A stretch of DNA of 19,883 bases from Entrophospora sp. SA101 (lineage: Eukaryota; Glomeromycota; Glomeromycetes; Entrophosporales; Entrophosporaceae), in contig CAUDNR010000420.1 in assembly GCA_958430865.1 (NCBI GenBank), positions 3,148-23,030 of the forward strand, in the 5' to 3' direction. Under the pieces are notes generated by a model that made no database searches, was not told the DNA's origin, and saw only the letters and a program-made list of their open reading frames with translations. Below are positions 10,735-19,883 of the stretch, in pieces. A program made the position numbers and the translations under genes. The first letter of the stretch is position 1; each line of letters opens with the position of its first letter.

Positions 10735-10935
10735 TAATAAATATTCAATGTTTTGGAAGAAAAAATTACCATTTAGAAAATTTAGAATTAGATGAGAAAG
10801 TAATTTTTTAAAAAAAATTTTGAACTTTAATTATTATAAATAAAAAATTCTTATTTATTACACATATTTTTTACCTACCTTGATATTTTTTTTGTAAATA
10901 TATTTATTTGATTATTATAATTATAATCGTTATAA

Positions 10936-12163
<1,228 letters not shown>

Positions 12164-12248
12164 TTTAGATTTTTAATCGATGATGATGATCTCTGGAAAT
12201 CATTTTTAAATTTTCGCTTTTTCAATTCAGATATTTCAGATAATATAA

Positions 12249-12279
<31 letters not shown>

Positions 12280-12443
12280 ATATAATGAATCTAAAACTGG
12301 TGACTGAAGAGAATCCTGGTAATTACAAAGTTGTTTTGTATTTACTGTAAACTATGCTATTATTAAATGGGAGAAAAAATAACAGTAGATGATAATCGAG
12401 TTTGTGGTCCTGTTTATAAGAAAAAATCTTGTGAAAAGAGATC

Positions 12444-12702
12444 ATGATAATAACGACAAGAAAAGCACAACAAAGAACATTACTTTCTAATATTGTCAGT
12501 TCCAGAAGCACACTCGAATTAATTGAAGATTTAATGTTTAATTTTTTCGCTTGCGCTAATATATTTTTAGAAAAGGTAAACTCTCTTTTTCTTTTTTCTT
12601 CAATAATAAAACAATAACATAAAATTACAAAAACACCAGCTTTATTAATTTTTTTAATTATCTTTTTAGTTAGTTTCTTTAAAATTCAATAATTTGATTT
12701 AA
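12444..12702 (+). CDS. Candidate small spliced gene, 54 aa, unknown (copy 2)
   Basis: Copy of the ORF at 2732-2990, with exons 12444-12575 and 12670-12702 around a GTAAAC...TTTTTAG intron. The function is unknown and the same caveats apply. Because the copies are identical, the duplication gives no evidence on whether the frame is under selection. Confidence 0.35.
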
Positions 12703-12817
12703 GAAGTTAGATTCTCGTTACATGATCCGACATGGTTTTACTTTATTTCCGCAGAAAATCATGTCTTGAATAATAAATAAATTATAGAAGAAAATAAAGA
12801 TAAACAACGATGTCACA

Positions 12818-12890
12818 GGAGCGGTGGCCTAATGGATAAGGCATCAGACTTCGGATCTGGGGATTGCGGGTTCGACTCCCGCCCGCTTCG
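12818..12890 (+). tRNA. tRNA-Arg (anticodon UCG), copy 2
   Basis: Same 73-nt cloverleaf as 3106-3178, with the anticodon at 12851-12853, an intact B box and a T4 terminator at 12907-12910. The flanks are duplicated too, so this is part of the block and not an independent tRNA cluster. Confidence 0.97.
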
Positions 12891-12906
12891 GGGAAAAATA
12901 AAAATC

Positions 12907-12910
12907 TTTT
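12907..12910 (+). terminator. Pol III T4 terminator of tRNA-Arg (copy 2)
   Basis: TTTT 17 nt after the tRNA end, the same as copy 1. Confidence 0.7.
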
Positions 12911-13130
12911 GAAAGAAATTAATAAAAAAATTTGACATGAAGAATAAATGATTTTTTATTTATTATATTATATTATATTATGATAATGATGATTTTACTA
13001 TGCATGCTAATGAATGATGATTAATTAGTTAATTTAAAATAAATTATAGTTCAAATAATAATAATAAAATGTTTATGGATTGTTCAATTTTTTTTTCCTT
13101 TTTCTTGTACTATTGTAATTAAATTATTTC

Positions 13131-14489
13131 TTAATGATTTTCAAACGTAGATTCAGATGAAGGGTTGGATCCAAACCCACAGCTTTCGTCCAACTCTTTC
13201 TCTTCTTTCGTTAATCGCATTAATGTAGCTTCAGCTAAAAGTTCACGTTTAGAAAGTATTTTAGCACGTTCAGTATCACCGCCTAACACATAAGCACCAC
13301 CTTGCCATGATCTAGTATCAATCCCTTCTTGTTCTGATGGATTATAAAACTCCTCATTGGAAAGTTTTTTGCCATCTGATAAAGTCCAATCTAATGAGAC
13401 TATTTATATAAATTATAGCAAATTAAATTAAAAATGCAGAAAAAAATAAATATTAACAACATTATTATTATTGTTATTATTAAACTTACCGGCATCTTTA
13501 TTAAGTTGTCTATTGAGTTGATGGAAATTTTCATCGTGTCCATCCCAAACATTATGTGTTAACTCATGCAATAAAACTTTTTTAATATCAGCATAATGTC
13601 TGAATCCTTGCAAATCATCAGTTCTCAATCTCAACGAAATTGATTCTCCTTTGTTGACGTTATATCCCAATAATTTTGTATTATTAGATGATAGAAACAT
13701 TCTAGAAAAATCCATCTCTTGCAACGTTCCAACTGAAAATTTATATTTTTGCATTATGGCTTTTATCCCTCGATCATCGCGTAACCTTTCAAGTATTTCA
13801 TGTGCTTTTTCAGATTTTGGAATTTTTTCAATTACTCTTATTTGATGAAACGTGTATTTCTGTGAATTTAAACCTTGAAATTTTTTCAAATTTTTATATG
13901 GCTAAAAATCATTATGTACAAAAATATGTATTTTTAAATAAATAAGTTAACAAGAGGGGAGAAAAGAAAAAAAGAAAATTGTATTTCTAATAGTTACGTT
14001 AATCGCATATTTTGATTCGTGTTTTATCGACGACGACTTTGATTCAGATTCTTTTAAATTTTGGATTTCCTGTTGTGAACTACCCATTAACATCACCTTG
14101 GTACCATTTTTAATATTACCTTCTCGTAATGTGAAAGCATCTTTCAATAAAACTAAAAAAAAAAAAATAGATAAATTTTAACTTTTTTAGGTTAATAGAT
14201 TTTAATTGTCATAAAGATATTATTGTCTTTTACCTTTAAATATCAATTTTTGATATTCTTTAGGAATATTTGTTAATTCTTCAAGATGTTCTTTTAGTTC
14301 CAATATTGTTTTATCAAAAGGGAAATCTTTTATCTGGAGAGCTTTTCCTTTGAAATTTACTTGAAATGAAACTAAAAAAAATCATAATAAAAAAAATAAA
14401 TGAGAGAATGTAAAAGTTATAAAATAAAAACCAACGTACTATTTATTTGTATAGACAATAATAATAACAATACCTTTTTCTACAAGCAT
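13131..14489 (-). CDS. UBL-WLM domain metalloprotease (copy 2)
   Basis: Same 329-aa gene as 3419-4777, with exons 14474-14489 (16 nt), 14234-14371, 13998-14152, 13490-13901 and 13131-13399. The ubiquitin-like domain, the H-E-L-T-H zinc site and the charged C terminus are intact. This is the copy adjacent to the decayed third module, whose WLM relic (16633-17869) aligns with it exon by exon. Confidence 0.94.
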
Positions 14490-14774
14490 TTTTTTTTTTT
14501 TTTTTTGATAAAAATAATTTTTCCTTGGTTAAAAAAAGTCTCCACATGCCTTATTTATAATTTTTTGGAACATATTATTAATAGAAAAGATTTTTCTAGT
14601 ACATTTTTTTTTAGAATAGTAATATTAATAGTAATTATTTATTACGGGGTAATTGATTTACCGGTTGTTAATCCTTTATTATTTTTATTAATTATATATA
14701 TATATATATATATATTAATTATTATTATACTAAAAAAAATTTTTACCTTTAAAAAAAAAAAAAAAAAAAAAGAA
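14490..14774. promoter_or_regulatory. Shared divergent promoter region of WLM and BTB genes (copy 2)
   Basis: Matches 4778-5062, including the 11-unit TA repeat and the 21-A run (14751-14771) just before the BTB start codon. It is presumed to drive both divergent genes; no specific motifs were identified. Confidence 0.55.
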
Positions 14775-15785
14775 ATGATAGAAATGCACAGAGAAGAAAG
14801 AGCCGTTGATGTCGTTGCTGATACTTTAAATTCAAAAATCGATAAAAGTCGCAGTGATAATAATAAGTGCGATAAAAATATATTTCAAGAAGAAACGATA
14901 ATCTTAAATGTTGGGGGTGTAAAGGTTATTATTATAATATATCGTTAGTGTCTTTATCATCATTGCCATATAATTAGCATTATGATAAATATTATTAATA
15001 TCATTATCATTAACACATAATATTGCCAAACAAATATTAATATACAGTATGAAACATATCGTTCAACGCTTACAGCATATCCACACACATTATTAGGGAC
15101 AATGTTTGCAGAACGTAACGTAGAGTTATTGAGACCAATAAATGGAAATGAATATTTTATAGATAGAGATGGTAGTTTATTTCGTATTATAATGCAATTT
15201 TATCGTACAGGGAAGATTTATTGGCCATCTTTTGAATTTGGCCAAAAAAATAAATCAATATTGCCATTTTCAAAGGAAGAAATAGAAACAGAATTAGACT
15301 ATTATCAATTACCCTATCAAACCCCTTTATGTAAACAATCATCATATGCAGTTTTAACTCGGAAAGATTTAGGACTTGCATTTTCTTGTAACCCGGTAAC
15401 AGAGAAACTAGATGAATTTGTTGTAACATTGAGTAATGTGATCAAAGAAGTTATGGCAAATTTTGAAACTGAAATAACGGTAACTTTTAGTAAGAATGGT
15501 TATAATCCATTTTGTGGTTTTGGTCTTCACTTTATTAAAAGTTCTTCGATAATGGAAACTACTGAGAAACTTCTTAAACCATTTGGATCTGTTGGTTACC
15601 TATTTATACACAAGTATGGTGCTGATATTGGATCCTATTTAAAATCTGTGATCCCCGAATTGTCTTGGCAATATGGTTACTCTCAAAACAGGGATCAACT
15701 TAAATTACACATGTCTATTACAAATTCATTGTCGGACTCTGAAATTTTTGATCATTCATGCCTGGCTTCTAAATCGGACAATTAG
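14775..15785 (+). CDS. KCTD-like BTB/T1 domain protein (copy 2)
   Basis: Same two-exon, 295-aa gene as 5063-6073 (exons 14775-14924 and 15048-15785). The T1/BTB fold is intact, again with the weak GTTATT donor. The older relic at 17994-18429 has AT in place of GT at this donor, so the splice site is already non-functional there. Confidence 0.9.
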
Positions 15786-16521
15786 TATTTATTATTTTTA
15801 AAAATTTTTTTTTTATAGAATTATTTTTAATTTAATCTTTTAATCTTTAATCTCGAAAGAAAATAAATTCTTAGCGCATGCCATTTTTTTTTTAAATCCA
15901 ACACCTGCGTACTGGGATATACCAAGATTCATCATCGCATTATATTCGAAGAACTACTACGATTAATAGCCCATTCAATCCTTGAATAGAATTTTACGTA
16001 TTTATATAAACTTTGTTGTGAATTCCTTGTTGCACTGACAAGCAAATGCATACTTTGATGGCGTACATGCGTTGTGGTTTTTCACATAAAGAACATATCT
16101 AAAAAAATGTCCAACTGATAAACTAAATAAAAGAAGACACTCGTGACAGGGATGTTTCGAGTAATATCACAAACATTGCCATACTTGAATGTATGTGCCT
16201 TGTTTTAAATCGATACTATCTATCACAGCCTGATTCCATATACTGGGCCTAGAAAGACGACATTTTGATATGATGCTTTTTTTGGACCTGATGCATGATA
16301 ACATTTGATGATGATCACCATTATGCATATCTCGTCAACAATAATTGTCAAATTTTGAAGAACGAAGCCGACCGGCAACTAAAAAAATCTTTGAAGGTCT
16401 GATAATTAATAGCAAATGATAAATGGACAGAGGTTAAAAAAATAAGAATTGAATGAGCTCATAAACAAATCAATATTAGCATTAGATGTTATTTATCAAT
16501 ATAACAAAATATAGATTCTGA
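15786..16521. other. No recognised gene: 3' flank of BTB gene (copy 2)
   Basis: Same as 6074-6809: interrupted in all frames, with no recognised product. Here it leads into the unique sequence from 16522, which within about 65 bp becomes similar to the 3' flank of the WLM gene. Confidence 0.5.
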
Positions 16522-16632
16522 TCTTTAACACCTAAACTAGCCCTTAACAATATTTATTTATGTATTATGATTTGAAATAATTATAATTTAATAATAATAA
16601 TAAGAATAATAAATAAAATGTTAAATTATTTC

Positions 16633-17869
16633 TTAATGTAGATTCAGATGAATGGTGGATCCAGGTCCACAGCCTTCATCTAACTCTTTCTCTTTCTTTT
16701 GTTAATCACACTCATGCAGCATCAGCTAAAGTTCATGTTTAGAAAGCATTTTAGCACGTTCAGTATCACCGCCTAACACATAAGCACCACCTTGCCATGA
16801 TCTAGTATCAATCTCTTCTTGTTCTGATGGATTATAAAACTCCTCATTGGAAAGTTTTTTGCCATCTGATAAAGTCCAATCTAATGAGACTATTTATAAA
16901 GATTATAGCAAATTAAATTAAAAATGTAGAAAAAATAAAATATTAACAACATTATTATTATTGTTATTATTAACTTACCGGCATCTTTATTAAGTTGTCT
17001 ATTGAGTTGATGTAAATTTTCATCGTGTCCATCCCAAACATTATGTGTTAACTCATGCAATAAAATTTTTTTAATATTAGCATAATGTCTCAATATCAAC
17101 GAGATTGATTCTCCTTTGTTGACGTTATATATATCCCAATAATTTTTGTATTATTAGGATGATAGAAACATTCTGGAAAAATCCATATCTCAACTGAAAA
17201 TTTATATCTTTGCATTATGGTTTTTATTCCTCGATCATCGCGCGCCTTTTCAGATTTTGGAATTTTTTCAATTACTCTTATTTGATGAAATGTGTATTTT
17301 GTGATTTTAAATCTTGAAATTTTTTCAAATTTTTATATGGCTAAAATCATTATATACAAAAATATATATTTATGGGAAAAGAAAAATAGAAAGCCGTATT
17401 TCTAATAGTTGCGTTAATCGCGTATTTTGATCGCGTTTTATCGATGATTTTGATTCAGATTCTTTAAATCATGGGTTTCCTATTGTGAACTACCCATTAA
17501 CTTCATCTTGGTACCATTTTTAATATTACTTGCTTCTCGTGATGTGAAGGCATCTTTCAATATAACTAAAAAAAAAAAAATAAAATTGAATAACCAATCA
17601 AGTTATAGATTTTAATTGTCATTAGCATCAAGATTGTTTATAATAAAGATATTATCTTTAAATATCGATTTTTGATATTCTTTGAGGATATTAGTTAATT
17701 CTTCAAAATGTTCCTTTAGTTCCAATACTGTTTTATCTAAAGAATTTCTCCTTCGAAATTTACTTGAAATGAAACTAAATGTGTGTGAATGTAAAAGCTA
17801 TTAAAATAAAACCAACGTACTATTTATTATCATATGGATAATAATGGCGATACCTTTTTCTACAAACAT
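16633..17869 (-). pseudogene. Degenerate UBL-WLM metalloprotease
   Basis: Counterparts of all five exons can be followed: the 16-nt first exon at 17854-17869 (ATG retained), the ubiquitin-like exon, the linker exon, the WLM exon with H-E-L-T-H-N-V-W-D-G-H-D-E-N preserved, and the C-terminal exon. Decay is clear. Single-base indels fall in the C-terminal exon near 16650, 16695 and 16728. In the WLM exon there is a 24-nt in-frame deletion near 17090, a 4-nt insertion near 17130, single-base insertions near 17145 and 17158, and deletions near 17190 and 17243. Exon 2 has lost bases near 17740. Several splice sites around the WLM exon remain intact, so the break is recent enough for the structure to be readable. 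No full-length product is possible. Confidence 0.9.
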
Positions 17870-17993
17870 TTTTAATTTTTCCTTCGTTAAAAAAAGTCAT
17901 CACATGCTTTCATGGAATAATTTATTTACCAATTTGTATTAAAAAAACCCCTTTTTTTACCTAAAAAAATAATTGTAAAAAAAAAGTAAAGAA

Positions 17994-18429
17994 ATGAAAG
18001 AAATGCACAGAGAAGGAGTTGTTGATGTCATTGCTGATACTTTAAATTCAGTGATAGCCACAATAAAAATGTTAAATGTTTGGGTGTAAAGATTATTATA
18101 ATAATATCGTTAGAGTCTTTATCATCATTGCCATATAATTAGCATTATAATAAACATCATTATCATTATCACATAATATTGCCAAACAAATATAATATAC
18201 AGTATGAAACATATCGTTTGGCACTTCATATCCACACACGTTATTAAGAACAATGTTTGCAGAATGTAACGTAGAGTTATTGAGACCAATAAATGGAAGT
18301 GAATATTTAATAGATACGAGATGGTAGTTTATTTCGTATTATAATGCAATTTTATCGTACGGGAAGATTTATTGCTCATCTTTGAAGGAATAGAATCAGA
18401 ATCAGACTATTATCAATTACCGTATCAAA
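17994..18429 (+). pseudogene. Degenerate, 3'-truncated KCTD-like BTB gene
   Basis: The ATG and first codons (M-K-E-M-H-R-E-G) match BTB exon 1. A deletion then removes the middle of the exon, and a frameshift in the conserved V-G-G segment leads to a stop at about 18087. The donor GT is changed to AT. Exon 2 resumes after the conserved acceptor at 18202 with Y-E-T-Y-R, contains further indels (for example in the D-R-D-G segment near 18315) and a large deletion near 18375, and ends at about 18429. The C-terminal half of the gene is absent. The truncation coincides with the start of possible transposon-end sequence. Confidence 0.88.
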
Positions 18430-18517
18430 AGGAAAAATATCTGGCAACTCTTTTTTTCCGGAAGTTAAAAATTTTAAAAGGAAAATCCAGATTTTTAAAG
18501 TACTATTTCCAGCCCTG
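18430..18517 (-). mobile_element. Possible hAT-type transposon end (fragment)
   Basis: Read on the minus strand from 18517 the sequence begins CAGGGCTGGAAATAGTAC, the CAGGG-type terminus common in hAT elements and their MITEs. It abuts the truncation of the BTB relic. An internal inverted pair (tatctgg near 18440, ccagattttt near 18488) gives it a fold-back character. I see no matching opposite terminus and no 8-bp target duplication, so it may be a fragment or a chance match. Confidence 0.35.
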
Positions 18518-18761
18518 GTGGCGATAATAAACAATAATTTTTAGAATTTTTGGAATATGACCATCCCTCTCACGTGATTAAGCATAATTACGCAACATAA
18601 AAATTTAAAACTTAACTTTTCAAAGTAACCCTTCTATTTTTTAAAAATTTTAAATTGAATATATATTAAAAAAATTTTTCTGTTTTTTTTAAATAAAAAC
18701 AACATAATGGATACTGCAAGTGTGCAATCCGAGTTTCCTAATTAATAGGTTATTTATAGTT

Positions 18762-18892
18762 CAACACACAGCCTCCTCACTGACTTACAGTTGATTCTAT
18801 TGTTTGACACACAGCCTACTCACTGACTTACAGTCAATTTCCTTTATTTAAATATATATGACACACAGCCTACTCACTGACTTATGGTCAAA
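18762..18892. repeat. Three copies of a 34-bp motif
   Basis: Copies lie at 18762-18795, 18805-18838 and 18859-18892, with core ACACAGCCTACTCACTGACT. The second and third differ at only a few bases near the 3' end; the first differs by a few bases at both ends. Spacings are unequal (43 and 54 bp start to start), with AT-rich spacers. In copies two and three a TGAC/GTCA stem encloses a 5-nt loop whose sequence varies. The role is unknown; subterminal repeats of a mobile element are one option. Not a CRISPR: spacers are AT-rich and there are only three units. Confidence 0.85.
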
Positions 18893-18908
18893 ATTAATAA
18901 AAATATAA

Positions 18909-18930
18909 CTTTTATCCTCTTGGATAAAAG
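18909..18930. repeat. Perfect hairpin, 9-bp stem
   Basis: CTTTTATCC and GGATAAAAG enclose the 4-nt loop tctt. It lies 16 bp after the last 34-bp motif. Confidence 0.8.
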
Positions 18931-19022
18931 GGTCCCTAGGTTCTATAGATATAATTATATCCCAAAGGCGTTCCCTTGAGATGTTTCTCAATGATTAGAA
19001 TGTTGGTTACTTGCTAAGTACC

Positions 19023-19041
19023 ACAAAGGTTTACCCTTTGT
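19023..19041. repeat. Perfect hairpin, 7-bp stem
   Basis: ACAAAGG and CCTTTGT enclose a 5-nt loop. Confidence 0.7.
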
Positions 19042-19189
19042 AGTTTATTAATTATTTAGAGATTATTCTTTTTAGGGTAAAATATGTTATGTGTTTTATT
19101 AGCGATAATAATATTATTATTACAGTGTGTTAGGAAGTATTAATTATTAGATCAATAATTAAAAGATTGTTATGAACATGATTTTTTTT

Positions 19190-19210
19190 GACTTGGTCTA
19201 AAACCAAGTC
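19190..19210. repeat. Perfect hairpin, 8-bp stem, followed by T run
   Basis: GACTTGGT and ACCAAGTC enclose ctaaa; TTTTT follows on the plus strand and eight T precede. In shape it resembles a transcription stop, but no gene ends here. Confidence 0.75.
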
Positions 19211-19415
19211 TTTTTATACCTCTTGGGGTATTACAAATAACATGACTTTTACTCTAGTTTGTCCAATAAACTATGCTTATTAATGTAAAATAAATATTTG
19301 GGTCAACTGAGCATTACAAATAATAATTAATAATTTAAAGTAAATATTTACATCAGCTGAACAAGTTCTTGATATATAAATATAGAAATATGAATATGAG
19401 TAATTGTACGTGTGA

Positions 19416-19439
19416 TACTGCGCAACTTGTGGCGCAGTA
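19416..19439. repeat. Perfect hairpin, 8-bp stem
   Basis: TACTGCGC and GCGCAGTA enclose aacttgtg. GC-rich arms in a very AT-rich setting make chance less likely. Confidence 0.75.
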
Positions 19440-19883
19440 GTTTCACAAAATATAATATTAAGGGTAAGGGGAATCACGTGCCAAATTATATATTAGACCG
19501 GGCTCAAAAATCCAAATTTATGCACGTTACATAGATAAGTTACGCAAAACGCGTTTAAACATCACCAAAATTTTGTTGCATGTAAATACAAAACCCCTTT
19601 AATTTTTTGGAAAATTTCAAACAAAATTAATTAGTAAAGATTTATAAAATTCTTAAAATTCTTCAAAAAAAGTTGCCAATCCCATAACCAAAGTATACAA
19701 TGTATAGTAAAAATTACTCTTTCTGAAATAAATAAATAATTTTAATTAATTTAAAGCAAATTTTTCACCAGCTTAATGATGTCTTCTTATTGTTTAGTAA
19801 AACTATCTTATTAATAAAATATTTTTTATATTTAGCATTTGAAAATGAAAAATTGGTATAAATCATTAACAGAAAATAATATT

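Larger units (their letters stand above)
16585..18429. repeat. Third, degenerate copy of the WLM-BTB module
   Basis: This stretch aligns in the same orientation with about 13060-15320 (and 3350-5608). It covers the WLM 3' end, all five WLM exons, a shortened divergent promoter, BTB exon 1, its intron and the first part of exon 2. It has many substitutions and indels, in contrast to the identical copies 1 and 2. The left edge is approximate because of AT-rich sequence. Similarity stops abruptly at about 18429 inside BTB exon 2. Confidence 0.9.
18518..19883. other. No recognised gene: repeat- and hairpin-rich right end
   Basis: No frame on either strand gives a plausible protein; the open frame at 19280-19477 (-) is AT-bias noise. 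Apart from the three 34-bp motifs and the hairpins, there are two CACGTG palindromes near 18572 and 19477 and a diverged pair of segments around 19287 and 19339 (aatatttgggtcaactgagc and aatatttacatcagctgaac). At the very end an ATG (19844) opens 13 codons after a possible acceptor (tatatttag) and may begin or continue a gene beyond the window; I cannot judge it. Confidence 0.5.

Noticed and set aside
18762..18892. CRISPR-like array
   Set aside because: Only three imperfect units with unequal AT-rich spacers in a eukaryotic genome.
19280..19477. Minus-strand 65-codon frame
   Set aside because: Tyr/Ile/Ser-rich product of AT bias, spanning a hairpin, with no splice or domain support.

Overview
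The window is very AT-rich nuclear DNA of a eukaryote whose genes carry many short spliceosomal introns, mostly about 70-140 nt with GTAWGT-like donors and TAG/CAG acceptors. Coding is compact, AT-biased and uses TAA/TAG stops. Gene content (symplekin, a Siw14-type phosphatase, a UBL-WLM metalloprotease, a KCTD-like BTB protein, a pol III tRNA-Arg) together with the A+T content points to an early-diverging fungus. An arbuscular mycorrhizal (Glomeromycotina-type) genome is my best guess, but that is inference.

Layout. A 6.74-kb block occurs twice in direct orientation, at 71-6809 and 9783-16521, at a constant offset of 9712. I found no difference in the parts I compared, including microsatellites and a 21-A homopolymer. 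Each block holds, in order: the last four exons of symplekin (+); a SIW14-like phosphatase (-, 7 exons including an 18-nt microexon); a small candidate spliced ORF (+); tRNA-Arg(UCG) (+); a UBL-WLM metalloprotease (-, 5 exons); a divergent KCTD-like BTB gene (+, 2 exons); and about 740 bp without a recognised gene. Between the blocks (6810-9782) lie the upstream and middle symplekin exons, so the only long symplekin reading runs 7280-10734 into block 2. The N-terminal half of symplekin is not visible: only about 470 bp separates the block junction from the first recognisable exon. The symplekin end in block 1 is an orphan 3' fragment.

Downstream of block 2, about 16585-18429 is a third, clearly older and decayed copy of the WLM-BTB gene pair with frameshifts and deletions. 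The divergent WLM/BTB pair has therefore been duplicated at least twice here. From 18430 to the end I see no convincing gene. That stretch has a possible hAT-type terminal inverted repeat, a 34-bp motif repeated three times and several short perfect hairpins, and looks like mobile-element debris.

How the genes relate. Symplekin is a scaffold of mRNA 3'-end processing, the Siw14-like enzyme probably acts on inositol pyrophosphates, and UBL-WLM proteases and KCTD-like BTB proteins both belong to ubiquitin/SUMO-linked protein turnover families. The conserved head-to-head arrangement and joint duplication of the last two is the most suggestive association. The main uncertainty is whether the identical blocks are a very recent segmental duplication or an assembly artefact.
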